DNA of 64,000 nucleotides from Limnanthes douglasii subsp. nivea (taxonomy: Eukaryota > Streptophyta > Magnoliopsida > Brassicales > Limnanthaceae), in assembly GCA_036936605.1 (NCBI GenBank), contig JAUPFV010000005.1:78008885-78072884 (forward strand). The letters are read 5' to 3'. Position numbers and translations under genes: made by a program. Within the stretch, counting starts at the first letter, position 1, and every line of letters begins with the position of its first letter. This document shows positions 52,695 to 64,000 of this stretch, piece after piece. The notes beneath the pieces were generated by a model. It did not search any database, was not told the DNA's origin, and saw only the letters and a list, made by a program, of their open reading frames with translations.

Positions 52695-53135
52695 TAATAA
52701 AACAAAGAGTATGAGAGCTGATTGTTAGTTGGGTGTGTAAATAGGTTCAATTCGGTTGCATAAAAGCTTATTTAGGTTTGAAAAATAAAAAATAAATAAA
52801 ATAGATTTGGAAATTGATTGTTAGTTGGGTGCGTAAATACGTTATAATTTGGTTGCATAAACGATTTTTTAGGTTTGAAAAACAAAAAATAAAATGGGTC
52901 AGGAAACCGCCTGGTACTTGGTTGTGTAAATACGTTATAATTTGTTCTTTAACATATTTTTAGGTTTAAAAAATAAAAAATAAATTGGCTTTACAAATTG
53001 ACTCTTAGATGGGTGTAAATACATTGAAACTGGTTGCATAAAAGCGTTTTTAGGTTTGAAAAATAAAAAAACAAAGTGGGTATGAAATCGACTGTTAGAT
53101 TGATGGTAAATACGTTGAAATTGGGTGCAAGAAAA
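52695..53135. repeat. Tandem array of about 95-bp units
   Basis: Five degenerate units containing GGTTGCATAAA..., TTTTTAGGTTTGAAAAATAAA and GATTGTTAGTTGGGTGCGTAAA. Non-coding. Confidence 0.75.
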
Positions 53136-54065
53136 GAAAAACAAATCATTCGAAACATTTACAAATATACACAAGTAATTCCTAAGTTACTAATTGTATT
53201 TTTTTTGTTTCTTAAAAAGACGTACAAATTATCAAAACCAAACACGAAAATTCTTAGGTGATGCATATTATTTACAAACGAAAAAGTTGAAAGATTAAAG
53301 ACGAAATATAGTAATTTCTTTGTGAAAACATAATTTAGTAGTTACTTTATGTTGAAATACTTGAGAATTCACTGAAAATTGTTGCATAATTTTGTAATTT
53401 GAGAAATTTGAGGGTTTCGAATTTAGGAAGACATAGGTGGTTCGCGAGTGTGAAGAAGAAAGTGAAAGTTTGCGGTCTTTGTTTTTAGTGCGCGAGGGTA
53501 TTGTTGGCAAATTTTATGTTGCAGTTGTTTTTTGATAAACTTGAAACTTTTGGTTGTTACATGTACTTTTAATTTTAATCAGGTAATTATTGATAACTTT
53601 CCATTTACTAAATAATTGCTACAAATATAAAATATTTGTTGTAAAAGACCTTTATCTAGAAATTTATGGGTAATCTAGAAATAACCCTACAACATTAAAA
53701 CTAATTACCAATAACTAATTGATATCTCATAAAGTATGGATAACCATGTTTTGAAATTTGGTTACCAATAACCATCATACCCTTGTTTGATTACAACATT
53801 TTTTTATCTATTCTTAAGATTCTTTTTTGTTTGCTGGATTCTAGTTTTCTTTTTTCGTCAATCTCTTGTATGATTTGTCATCAGTTTTTTGTTATTCTTT
53901 CGATCAATTTCTTTCGCAATTGACAATCGTTTCTTTTTTCCTTTGTTGTTCTCCAATTATCCATCGTTTCTCTAGTTCACAAATGATTTCAGTTTTCAGT
54001 TTTTTTACTTTATATTGTGTGGAGTTGTTTTATTTTTATGATTAAATAATTGTTTTAGTTATGCA
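53136..54065. other. AT-rich spacer
   Basis: A block at about 53280-53380 resembles 50150-50260. Nothing else recognised. Confidence 0.4.
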
Positions 54066-55083
54066 TGATAGGATCAGAAATCTTCGGGGGTGATCGTTTT
54101 GAGAGGGTCAAAAATATTCGAGGGTCAATTTCGACCAACGAAAAATACCTCATTTTTACATTTTGACTTAGTTATTTCATCACAACTGTATTTACTACTT
54201 TCTTATTTATAACTATTCTATTTGATTTATCAATTTATAACGATAGATGGGTTAAATAGGCTTTTCGGTCCTTGGGATTCGTCCATGACAATGATTTGAC
54301 CTGTTAGATCAATTAACACAAATTTCAGCCTATAAAGGCTTTTGGCGATGGTATTTAATGAGGATACGACTTTATCTCTCTAAACAATAACTAAAGCAGC
54401 TTTATTATCTTTCTACTCTTCATCTTACATTTATTACACCTTCACAATATTACTTAAATACCCTATGAACTAGATTTACCCTTACAGATGTTGATTTTTT
54501 GATTTCATACATTTACGTTTGTATTTTGATAATCATTTGAAAAGAGAGATTTTGGGAAAACATATTTTAGGATTTTTTTTTGTGCAGGTCTAGTTGCATA
54601 ATAAAGTCCATTTTAGTTGTGTAATTAAGTAGTGTTTTCAGGTTGCGAAATTAGGTACAATTTGGTTGTATAATTAGTTAGTATGTTTGGTTCCAAAAGT
54701 AATATATTTTGGTTGCGTAATTAGGAAGTATTGTTGTGTTGTGAAACTAAGTGTACTTCGGTTACATAATAACCATTACTTCTATTTATGTTTCGGTTGC
54801 GGAAATATGTGAAAGTTGGGTGCAAAAATAATGTGAACATATATTGTTTTCTTTTATTTTGTTTATTTCTAGGTTTGCAATATCTTCGTTGGTTATTTTT
54901 TAACAAAATAATCAGGTATCTGTTCTTCTACTTAGTATTTTTGAAAATTATGAATGTGTGATTAATTTTATAATAAGCAAGTTGAATTGTTCTGTCAAGG
55001 TTCGTTTTAGCTCTAGTTTTTCATTTGGTAAATATAAAAATTATTTTTAGTGATGCGAAGATGATTTTATATTAATGGTTTCA
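54066..55083 (+). repeat. 5' LTR of element C
   Basis: Begins TGATAGGATCAG; the right end is set by the TTTCA before a weak tRNA-Arg-like primer site. The length of about 1 kb is longer than in element B and may include an insertion. Includes CAGCCTATAAAGG as a TATA-like site. Confidence 0.5.
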
Positions 55084-55084
55084 T

Positions 55085-55102
55085 TGGTTGACCGTACTAA
55101 AG
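55085..55102 (+). other. Possible degraded primer binding site (element C)
   Basis: TTGGTTGACCGTACTAAAGG, loosely similar to the tRNA-Arg site of element B (TTGGCGACCACAGTGGGG). Weak. Confidence 0.3.
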
Positions 55103-55629
55103 GTCAAGATATTGTTATTGAGAGGGATTTTGCGGGAAAGATTCCAACAGAGCATCTAAAGTCTGACGGGCCAGATAACAATCCTCAACACAATCCAAAG
55201 AGGTACCAAGATGATCAATCTCCTAAAACCCATCAAGCCTCTTAAAAAAGCATCATATTAAATATTATTCAATCTCTTCGGAGTCTAATGATGGATCTAC
55301 CACATATTCTGAAATTTCTTCGCCATCATTGAGCAATGACCATTGATATAAGGAAAAAAATAAAGTCGTCGTGAAAAAAATCGATTTAAAAAACATTAAG
55401 ACAAACACCACAAATCGAGTAAGTAAGAATTTTTTGAAAAAGAAGAGGGGTCGAAAGAGTAAAATGAAAGAATATCAAGGAATGGTGAGAGGACAAACTG
55501 AACATAACATATACCACTTGTTGAGTGATTAATTTACTATCCAATCCAAACGGGTATATTTTTCACATCTAATGAATATCATCAGTTTATCCATAGATAC
55601 AATTGTAGGCAATTACCTTTATCTACGAA

Positions 55630-56590
55630 ATCCTCTCAAGACATCTTCCTAGGCACTTTGATAATTCTAAGATGGAAAGTATCATAGAAGTAAAGTTTCG
55701 GACAATCATCTTGAAAAATTTAAGAACTTCATGATGAGTATTGATAATCATGATAAGTTACTGTATAGGTTTTTATGTCAGCCATTCAAGAATTTACGAA
55801 GTGGTATAACAGATTAGCGCAAAGGTCGACCAAATTTTTTGACATGTTATGAATGGATTTCCGAAGACAGTTCGTCAGAAGCAAAGAACTCAGACAAAAT
55901 TTGGACATTATAACCATTGTTGGCAACATTCTACTCAATATTTAAAGGAATATACCAAGCTCCTTGCAGACACAAAAGATAGCATGGAATATTGTTTTGA
56001 TCAAGTAGTTATAGCTTCATTTAGGCAGGGTTTGTTAGCTACCTAGTTGATTGATACAATTACTCATTAGAAGGAAATGACTTGGGGTGGTTTATTAAAC
56101 CAGGTTGGAAAACAGATCACGGTAGAAAAAACTAAAATATTAAGACAACCTCATCAATCTATAATTTCTCCTTCATTCCCTCTTCAACAAGCTACTAGTC
56201 AATCACAAACTACAATTAGAAATTATCCGAGACACTTCGGACAAGTTTCACATCGATCTAGATCAAGCCAGTCCACTGAGGGGCATCAATTTAGACAAAG
56301 AGGAAATCAATGGGTTTAGCCTAGTTATTTTGAAGAATTGATTGAAAATGTTACAACTATTTATGACTAGTCAAATAATTTATGCAATTCTAAAGGCCCA
56401 CACCCATCCAGACTCCGAGGGATAATCGAAAGACACGATTCTGTAAATAGAACAAGGATGTGGGACATGACACCAATGATTGTATTGTTTTGAAGCAAGA
56501 AATATAATTACTGATTGAAAATGGGAAGCTAACTACATTTGTTAAATCACAAGTAGGTAATAGATCATAGTCAGGCACGAGTATGGTGCA
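55630..56590 (+). pseudogene. gag: Gag remnant (element C)
   Basis: In broken frames: EFTKWYNRLAQRSTKFFDML, MDFRRQFV.SKELRQ, a NIPSSLQTQ/DQVVIASFRQGLL block and MTWGGLLNQVGKQI, each aligning with element B Gag (SALKWYNNLPQ, AFRRQFVGSKEL, QVAIASLRQGLN, MTWGGLLKSGWK). A degraded zinc-knuckle area lies near 56430-56510. No function expected. Confidence 0.75.
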
Positions 56591-56798
56591 TGAAACTTTA
56601 CCTGCTGTCGAATGACAAGCCATGGAAGCTCCCCAGCAGGAAAGTACAATGGTGATTATTGAATAGTTTGATATAGACTCAGAGTATTTGGATCATGATC
56701 AAGATCATGGTCGAGTGAATATGGTATATGAAAATGGTGGAAGGGTCTCCAAGTTATGTTAGTTCTTTGAATCATTAACTACTTTCGAAGGAAATATA

Positions 56799-57387
56799 GT
56801 GATAGCTCCCTCAATTTTCTCCATGATAAGGCATGTGGTTAGCCTGACCACCAAGTTAGAAGGAAAATTCTCTACTAATTCGTATCAAAATCCTTCTCCA
56901 CTCATAGTCTTTGATGAGGATAATTTAAGAAATGTTGCTGGCCCACATGAGGATGCTGTGGTGATTGAGGTTGCTATTGAGGAAACATAAATCTAAAGGA
57001 TTTTGATTGATACTGGCAACTCATCTAAAACATTATTATTGTCCACCTATGGTTGAACATAACCATAATAGGATTTACAAGAAATTATGCTAATTTTATT
57101 GTGGAATTCGGAGGAGAAACTATGCTTGGTAAGGGGCCTTTAAATAAGATTGTGAGAGTTTTGTTTGTCGTGGTTGATTGTACCCATTACAACCTCATTT
57201 TTGGAAGATCTTAGCTATCAAGAATGCATGTTATTGAATCAAAATTTCACGAATGTTTGAAATACGCAGTTGGAGGCAAGGTTGGGGTCGTTCAGAGCAA
57301 TCAAAAGGTGGCTAGGGAATGCTACATCACTACTCTTGCTCCAAAATCTCTAGAAAATATGACAACTAAAAAAGAATAACAATTACT
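56799..57387 (+). pseudogene. Aspartic protease remnant (element C)
   Basis: FDEDNLRNVAGPHEDAVVIE is followed, across stops, by RILIDTGNSSKTLLLSTY, where DTGSSAN has become DTGNSSK. Then YNLIFGRS and the closing QKVARECYITTLAPKSLEN. The terminal stop at 57379 is the conserved one. Confidence 0.8.
57379..57387 (+). promoter_or_regulatory. Conserved stop codon with readthrough-like context (element C)
   Basis: TAA CAA TTA, 17 codons after ARECY, the same column as in elements A and B. Confidence 0.45.
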
Positions 57388-57529
57388 ATAATCGTCTTTA
57401 TATCGAAATGAGATTAAAGATCTAATAGAGACTTATAGTTTTGTTATTCCTATTGAAGAGGTTGAAGTGTATAATGTTACAAATGAAAAAAAAAAAACGT
57501 TAGAATCAGAACTAAATTGCCACCATAAA

Positions 57530-58300
57530 TGAAATTAAAGTTTTTGTCCTTCTTATCCAAGAATTTGCACGTGTTTGCTTAGTATACTGAAGATGTAACA
57601 TAAATACCAGCTAACATCATTTGCCATAAGTTATCTGTGTGATCCGATGCAGGCCCGAAAATATAGAGAAGAAGAGTTTTTTTCTAAAGAAAAATTAGAA
57701 GCTGTTGTAAAAACGTAGATAGGCTAAATATCCATTGTGGATTGCAAATCCGATACTTGTTAAAAATAAAAATGGCAAATGGAAAAAATGTATTGATTTC
57801 ACAAACCTCAATATGGCTTTTCCCTGTCCCTCAGATAGACCAGTAGGTAGATTCTACTTCTGGTAACAAGCTATTATCTTTCATTGATGCATTTTCTGGA
57901 TACAATCAAATACATACGGATCCACAAATTAAGACCATATAACATTTATCACTGATAGAGGATTGCATTGTTATAAGGTAATGGCTTTTGGTCTAAAAAA
58001 TGCGGGGGCTACTTACCAACGCTTTGTGAATAAAATATTTTCCAATCAGATTGGAAGAAATGTTGAAGTTTATATTGATGATACGATGATAAAAACTATG
58101 AGGGAGGATGATCAATTACTTTATCTTTGAGAAACTTTCTCCACCTGGAAACTATTAATTTGAAGTTGAATTCAGAGAAGTAATATTTTGGCGTACGGTC
58201 CAAAAAAGTTTTAAGGTATGTTATAAATGAAAAAGGCATACAACTTGATCCATCATAGTTGCACGCATTACTAGCTATGGACCCTCCCAGTTCCATAAAA
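57530..58300 (+). pseudogene. pol: Reverse transcriptase remnant (element C)
   Basis: Blocks in several frames: NPILVKNKNGKWKKCIDFTNLN, FIDAFSGYNQIHTDP, DRGLHCYKVMAFGLKNAGATYQR, NVEVYIDDTMIKTM and a degraded thumb. The catalytic YIDD is retained at about 58071-58082. Frequent stops make it a fossil. The order relative to protease and RNase H is intact. Confidence 0.82.
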
Positions 58301-58469
58301 TAGGTTTAGGTGTTGAAGGGAAGGCTAACAACATGTAAAAAGGTTTTATCGAGGTAATCAGAAAAGTGTGCACAGTTCTTCCAAGTGTTGAGATATACCA
58401 ACCAAATAAATTGGTCTTCAAAATTTTATGAGGCAATTCCCAAAATCAAGAAGTATCTATCTTCACCAA

Positions 58470-59300
58470 ATCTTTTAAACCATTGATGAGGGAAAGACTC
58501 TATGTATACTTGGCCATATTCGATTTTTCGGTAAGTACAGTGTTACTTCAGGGATTTGACAATTATCCTCGTTCTGTTTATTATGTTAGTAAAAGTTTAT
58601 TGGATGCTAAATATAAAGTTGGAAAATTTAGTATTAGCGGTGGTAATAGCAACAAGAAAAATGAGACCCTATTTTCAAGCACATTCAATCATTGTTTGAA
58701 CTTCTTTCCCATTCAAAAGTATGTTACAAAAGCCAGATGTATCGGGTCGCATAACCAAGTGTTCTGTAGAATTGAGCAATTATGATATGGGGTTTTCTCT
58801 TAGAACTGCAATCAAGGCACATACAGTGGTAAATGTTTTGGGTGAGTTGTATTCATAGCGACCTTATGTAAAATGTACTATTAATAAAATTGGGAAATAA
58901 TGGGTAATCCAAACATATGGAGGATCTAGAATGAAGGGTTATGGGGCATGAATTTGTTTAATCTCCTTTTTTTGAAGAATTTATATACCAAGAGATAATT
59001 TTTGGTTTCAGTGCTCCAAATAATTAAGTTGAGTACCAATTAAAAATAGTTTGTCTAAGATGTACCCAAATATGCGGTGGCACATGAGTCTAATTAGTAA
59101 GTGACTCACAACTTCTCATATATCAAGCTCAGGGTCAATCTGAAGTAAGAAATTAAGAATCAATGAAATATTTACAAGTGCTAAAAGAAACATCTACTTT
59201 CTTCAAGTGTGTCAAGTATGAACATGTACCAAGAGCTAAAAATTCGATGGCAGATTCCTTAGCCACTATAACGTATACTGAGGCGTGCCCTTGGATATTG
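58470..59300 (+). pseudogene. pol: Dual RNase H remnant (element C)
   Basis: The first RNase H is recognisable as RLYVYLAIFDFSVSTVLLQGF, YYVSKSLLDA and the motif around NEKMRPYFQAHSII. The second is much weaker; the Asp-Gly-Gly-Ser start has been lost to 'GGSRMKGYGA', but MADSLATIT (about 59249-59275) remains. Not functional. Confidence 0.65.
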
Positions 59301-59360
59301 ATATAGAAATTCCCTTCTATAACAACAGACCTGGGAATGAGATCAAATATTGAGTAAAGT

Positions 59361-60600
59361 TTGCAAGTATCAATAGAAACGTGCCAAGATTGGAGGCATG
59401 AAATCAAAGAGTTTATTAATAAAGGAAGTCTTCCTGACGACAAAAGGTTAGATAAAAAGTTGAAGGTTAGAGCACATGGGTTTTTAGTGTTGCGAGATGT
59501 AACCTATAATAAATCCTTTAGCATGCCTCTACTATGTTGCCATAGATTTGAAGAATCCAAGATAATTCTGTCTGAATTACATGATGGAGAAGGCTCTGCC
59601 CATTGGGGCTACAAAGCTTTGACTAGAGGGTCTTACTAGCAGGATATTATTGGCCATCCATCACGATGAATACTAAATAGCTAGTTAAAAGTGTTATCCA
59701 TGCCAAATGTTTGGGAATGTGATACATATACCACCAGTCTCAATGCAATCAATATCTGAAGCAATACCATTTGATAGATGGGGATTGATTTCGTGGGACC
59801 TCTACCAATGGCTTTCAAAGGATGTTGAACCATTATACTAGCAGTTGATTATTTCTCTAAGTGGGTAGAAGCTGCGCCCCTCTCCGAAACTACTTCTAAA
59901 ACAATAATAAAGTTTATCATTTCCAACATATGTTGTAGATCTAGAATTCTGAGAAGTATTACAGCAGATAATGGTCCTCAATTTGGTAATATGGGCATGA
60001 AAATTTTCTATACCTTTAGAGGAATTTATAATATTTCTCTTCACCTTTCCATCCCCAAGCTAACAGGAAAATAAAGATTATAAACCGAACATTTTTTATA
60101 AGTCTCCAAAAGAATTTAGAGAGAGCGGCATGCAAATGGCCAGATTACTTACAAAAAGTATTATGGGCTTATCAAACTACTCTTCATACTGCCATTCAAG
60201 AGTCTCCTTTTGCTTTAGTCTATGGGGTGTATGCAGTAACACAAATAAAATCTACTCTTCATTCTTTCCAAATTCAAAATTCTTTCGATGAGGATAATAA
60301 AATAGGGATAAGACCTCAGTTGGATTTAATTGAAGAGAAGAGAATCAAAGCGCACTTAAGAACAGTGCATTACCAAGGCTTGATGAGGAGCATGTATGCA
60401 TCTAAAATTTGAAGAAAAGAATTCGAAGTAGGGATAAAGTCTTGAGAAAAGTGTTGTTTTGCACACCAAAGACAAGAAATTTGGAAATCTCGCACCAAAC
60501 TAGGAAGGACCGTATACTGTAATTGAAAGGGTCAAGCGTGGAACGTATTGACTGATTGATCAAGAAGGCATACTCTTGAGTAAATATGTAAAATATTTAG
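59361..60600 (+). pseudogene. pol: Integrase remnant (element C)
   Basis: ILSELHDGEGSAHWGYKALTR (Cys of the zinc motif changed to Trp), GIDFVGPLPMAFKG, ITADNGPQFGN and, further on, a QLDLIEEKRIKAHLRTVHYQGLMRS block aligning with element B. The HPQ-NGQVE segment is badly altered. Stops throughout. Confidence 0.8.
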
Positions 60601-60918
60601 TTTATTTTTGTTTAATTTAGATATTTGGGGGCATATTCTTGTTTACCCTGTTCTCTCGAGAATGGGTTTGATGAGGTATCCGAATCACTATTAATCTACT
60701 ATATTTCCCTTGAAATTTTTGTTATTGTAAGGAAATAAGGTATGAGAGATGGGCTAAAAACAAGTACAAATGCCTTGGGTGACCCAAAGACTAAATGAAA
60801 TCTGAGTTACAGAAATTCTTTAGCCATGCGAAGGACTTACACAAAACAAATCCTTCAAATAAAGTAAAAAAATGCCTTGTATACAACAAGGACTTGCATA
60901 GTACAACAAAGTTATTAA
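60601..60918. repeat. Convergent 3' region of element C with hairpin repeats
   Basis: Between integrase end and antisense stop. Three hairpin-like repeats at 60771-60792, 60821-60838 and 60873-60895; on the - strand they read AGTCTTTGGGTCACCCAAGG, AAGTCCTTCGCATGG and AAGTCCTTGTTGTATACAAG, resembling the element B repeats. Confidence 0.55.
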
Positions 60919-61702
60919 TTAATTGACCTTTGGGCTCGTTCCCATCAACAGTTCTTCTTCTTCTTGTTCCGAAATCCCACTTTCGAAGTCCATTGCATCA
61001 GTATCATCAAAGTCATCATTCGGCGAGTCCTCACATATATATAACTTATTAGTTAATGGCACGTCATTGGGTCCATAGATTTTCTGGAACCAACTCCCAT
61101 AAAGCCTCGATAACTAATATAGGGAATCTCTTGTAAAATTCCAAGACCATCTCAGATTCAACTGAGGCATCCTATTTATTTAAGAAATCTAGAGTTTCAT
61201 CAAAATTTTCATCTATAGCATGATCCACCTTTTGTGTGGACTTCACCTTGAGAGAAGCCACCTCGTCTTCATATTTTTTAACAAAGGCCTCTTGATCAAT
61301 TTTTTCAGTTAATAAGTGTTTGATGGTATCATGATCAGCAATTTGTTGATTCTTCAACAAGGAAATCTCTCCAGGGTTGAATAACCGTAGTTCCTCGTAA
61401 GAATTCTTTGGCTTGGCCCGTTCTTCTTCAATTGAATTGAACTCTTTGGATAAATGATCAACCTTAGTTTTTTCCTTTTCAATAGAGGCTTTCTAATTCA
61501 TGTTATCCTCCTGAAGAGAAGAAATGGTTTCTATATAGGACCTTACTTCATATTCGAGTTCAACAATAGGCCTCACATAACTAAGCATCGAATATCATAG
61601 TAGGTCATTCTCTTTTGACAAGTCAAAGGGCACACCATCGATACTACATTGGTGATATTTCTTGTAAATTTGGAGAAGTCCTTCTCAAATATCTCAAAAT
61701 AA

Positions 61703-61726
61703 CCCCCCCCCCCCCCCCCCACCCCC
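61703..61726. repeat. Long poly-C tract
   Basis: Eighteen consecutive C, one A, then five C. Confidence 0.97.
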
Positions 61727-62318
61727 AATACCCTAGTCGGATTATCATCTTCAGGTGTCTACGCCTCAAATACTATGAGGAATAGAGAATGAGGGTCAGA
61801 TACTGAAATTGGTGGAGGTTAACAACATCAATTGTAGGAGAGTCCAAATGCATCACGATTTTCTTTCTCTTCTTATCTCTTTTGTCACTGTCTTGCCTGC
61901 TTCTCTTATGTGTCTTCTTTCTTTTAGACACACAAAGATTTGTGGGTGAATCACCATCTTCAAAAGTGGCAGAAACAATAGGTAACAATGACTCATTGAT
62001 CTCAGCTAGTTGCTCTTCAGTTCCCGCTTCGAGATCACTCTTTAATGATCCTTCCTTGTTTTTCTTGTCTTTCTTATTGCGATGGCTAGGGAATCTAATT
62101 TTGGTTTGAAGATATACATTTCCATCAACAAATTCAACTCTCTTTAAAGTAACAAATGGTTGGGGAGGATTGAAGAACTATTCCCATATCAACTCGCGGT
62201 TAGGGTTAGTCCTCCAAGATGACTTTAAACTAATTTGGTAGGAGGGAATCATTGATGGAAGCCATTGGACCACTTCGTCTCCACCAATAGTTAGAGATTC
62301 TTGAAATGACCTGGGTAT

Positions 62319-62424
62319 CTTACAAATGGTACATATAAGGCTTCAAAATAGTTGTTAAAGAAAATAAGTTAGAGACAAGTTATAAAATACATAAAGGAAA
62401 TAATAGAAGTTCAAAGTGGGCTAC
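62319..62424 (-). other. Probable intron remnant in antisense gene (element C)
   Basis: ACAG|GTAGCC donor and a weak TTTGTAAG acceptor before ATACCCAGG, at the same place as the introns of A and B. The frame does not join cleanly in this degraded copy. Confidence 0.4.
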
Positions 62425-63207
62425 CTGTATTCTTCCAGAACCTGAACAGACGGCTCAGATTCCTTTGTGAGATGATTTTCATACCATTCTCCCATTAGTT
62501 GTTGATGAAGAGAAATTCAATATTCCAAAGTTTATCTTGCCTCTAGCAGATCCTCCACCTCATTGTATTTATTCCCCATGTTGAAGTAACAAAAAGGGAT
62601 CTGGAAATTGCGAGATAGCCCGGCGATAACAATGAGTTGCTCCATTGGCATTAGATTTTTTTAATAGCCTAGATGTCATGATGTATGGCATCAAGGTAAA
62701 CCAAGCATTTAGACTAGCCTGACTTGGACACAATCCTACTAAGCTAAAGCTATTCACGATCTCGGGATGAAAGGTAAACCGAATGCCCCACTTTACGCGA
62801 ACAACTTATAATTCATTCTCATAAAAATACACACAAGAAATTTTGTCTAAAGTCAGAAGGTGTTTAACACTGACCTTTGGGAATTTGGGCCCTATGTGTC
62901 CGACCAAAGACAGAGAAAGTTCTTCAGATGTTGTTTCGAGGGCCTTGTCTTTACCCTTTTCACCTTTACTACCTTTTTTATTCGAAGCTTTCCTTTTAAC
63001 TAGCTTCAAAATCTCCCCGGTTTGGCCAGACGTCTCTATGGGAGAATCCTTACTAATATCCTTGATATTTTGTTCCATGACCTTTATACTAGATCTTGAA
63101 AGTTCAAGGTGCTGAGAGGTTATGTTCTCTTATTCATTTCGTTGTTGGAAAAGAGTTTGGTTAGATTGCAAGGGCTGAGCTTGTTAGGGTGAAAGGTTCT
63201 CGTCCAT

Positions 63208-63852
63208 GTTCCAATTTTCTGTTGAGGCATTGTTGGAAGGATGTTTTTGTTATGCTGACCCTATCTCCCTAGATGGGTTAACTTTTCCCTTAAACTGTCA
63301 AGTTAGTTTACGAAGGGTTGTCGGACAACATACAAACGTCAAAATGTTGCCGAAGATAGGATTCGCACTGGTTGACGCGATGAAAGAGAAGAAGATATGA
63401 ACGATAACTTACTTGATATCCATAATAAAATAGTTTCTCTCTATAGAAGGTAAATTTTCTATGTCTAAAAATCTCTAAAATGAGAAAATGAAAGAAGAGC
63501 TTATAAAAGAAACTGTAAAAGACTTATGAGTACCATTATATGGAAGTGGAAACCCTACCAACAACTATAAACCATAGAGGAGTGGAAATGTTTTCAATTG
63601 TTTTAGTTTGCCTTACCTATAGTAAAACAAGTTCGTGTCTCTAATCAAATAAGGGCACGTGTCATGAAGTACAATTGGTAACAAACTGCAGCTTTTGGAA
63701 AATAACCCTCTTCAAGCGATGTCATCGGATGGGGTTCGAATATATTCATTACATGATTTAAATAATACTGAAAAATTAGTGAGATTCAAGTGCGGTTCAG
63801 ATAATGTGTCAGTTAGCCCTCCTAAAATACCTTTGTGAGGACTAAAAGGGCT
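63208..63852. other. Leader region of antisense gene and polypurine-like end (element C)
   Basis: No coding support. A CTTTTATAAG TATA-like sequence lies near 63500 on the - strand; GGACTAAAAGGGCTA at 63839-63853 looks like the polypurine tract. Confidence 0.4.
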
Positions 63853-64000
63853 AGATAATAGGGTCAGAAGTCTTCATGCTTGACCGCTTTAAGAGGGTTG
63901 GAAATATTCGAGGATCTATTCTCTCCAAAGGAATATACCTCGTATTTACCTTTTGACTTAATTATTTCGAGACAAATTTATTTACTACTTTCTTATTTAT
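63853..64000 (+). repeat. Start of 3' LTR of element C (cut by window edge)
   Basis: Aligns with 54066-54210 (for example TATTCGAGG, TTTTGACTTA and TTTACTACTTTCTTATTTAT) with many substitutions. Confidence 0.75.

Larger units (their letters stand above)
60919..63207 (-). pseudogene. Antisense accessory gene (element C)
   Basis: Read on the - strand from Met 63207: a Lys/Ser linker, then VGHIGPKFPKVSVKHLLTLDKI and LCPSQASLNAWFTLM, aligning closely with element B (VGPCFHKVSVKYLLALQKI, LCPSQLSPNAWYTLM). After a probable intron (about 62424-62319) come IPRSFQ, a Lys/Arg-rich segment (KRKKTHKRSRQDSDKRDKKRK), a coiled coil with IADHDTIKHLLTEKIDQEAF and an acidic tail with a Glu run ending at 60919. 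The G18 run at 61703-61720 (- strand) lies within exon 2. Many stops; inactive. Start uncertain, since A and B begin further upstream. Confidence 0.68.
54066..64000 (+). mobile_element. Element C: highly degraded Tat-lineage Ty3/gypsy element, 3' end outside window
   Basis: The order LTR, gag, protease, RT, RNase H, integrase on the + strand, then an antisense gene on the - strand and the start of a second LTR, matches elements A and B. Protein blocks align with B throughout but stops and frameshifts are frequent. The LTR starts at 54066 and about 63853 are alignable but clearly diverged. This is the oldest of the three. Confidence 0.85.

Noticed and set aside
53136..53261. Short frames as possible small genes
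   Set aside because: They lie within tandem repeats and AT-rich DNA and show no conservation between units.
63200..63423. Met at 63423 followed by a GTAAGT-like donor as a first exon of the antisense gene in element C
   Set aside because: Elements A and B show no intron there, and the reading frame before the site is only four codons.

Overview
This window looks like nuclear DNA from a flowering plant, from a region made almost entirely of nested, decaying transposable elements. It is AT-rich, contains LTR retrotransposons (Ty3/gypsy and Ty1/copia), plant-type LINEs, a hAT-like MITE and plastid-derived DNA (ycf1, atpE, atpB), and has no intact host gene that I can support. The species cannot be named from the sequence alone.

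Layout. 1-8713: element A, a Tat-lineage Ty3/gypsy retrotransposon on the + strand, cut by the left edge of the window. 8714-10984: AT-rich spacer. 11001-13524: 5'-deleted LINE with a 16-bp target-site duplication (TSD). 13541-16120: AT-rich repetitive DNA. About 16121-20200: element D, an internally deleted gypsy element on the - strand; a 708-bp hAT-like MITE sits in its right LTR. 21188-31564: element B, a structurally complete Tat-lineage element on the - strand, with both LTRs, TSD AAGTA, a tRNA-Arg primer site and a polypurine tract. 31570-37221: AT-rich repeats, a 40-bp minisatellite and one copy of an unidentified exon-bearing repeat. 37222-41839: decayed copia element ending in a 78-bp inverted repeat. 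About 42040-44796: LINE on the - strand. 44797-49280: plastid-derived DNA (ycf1, atpE-atpB, atpB-rbcL spacer) interrupted by the 5' end of another gypsy element. 49290-54065: tandem arrays, a second copy of the exon-bearing repeat in the opposite orientation, and an LTR-like segment. 54066-64000: element C, a very degraded Tat-lineage element cut by the right edge.

The main biological story is the three Tat-lineage elements (A, B, C). Each has gag, protease, reverse transcriptase, two RNase H domains and integrase on one strand, and a separate gene on the opposite strand between integrase and the 3' LTR. That antisense gene has a conserved fold region resembling the plant 'putative gypsy type transposon' family, a coiled-coil second half and an acidic, serine-rich tail. 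In A and B it is split by a short phase-1 intron at the same place and has its own TATA-like promoter. Short repeats or hairpins lie between the two converging genes. All three elements also carry a stop codon at exactly the same position between protease and reverse transcriptase, each followed by CAR-TTN, which resembles known readthrough contexts. Element B is the youngest (about 15 substitutions between its LTRs by eye), A is intermediate, and C is old.
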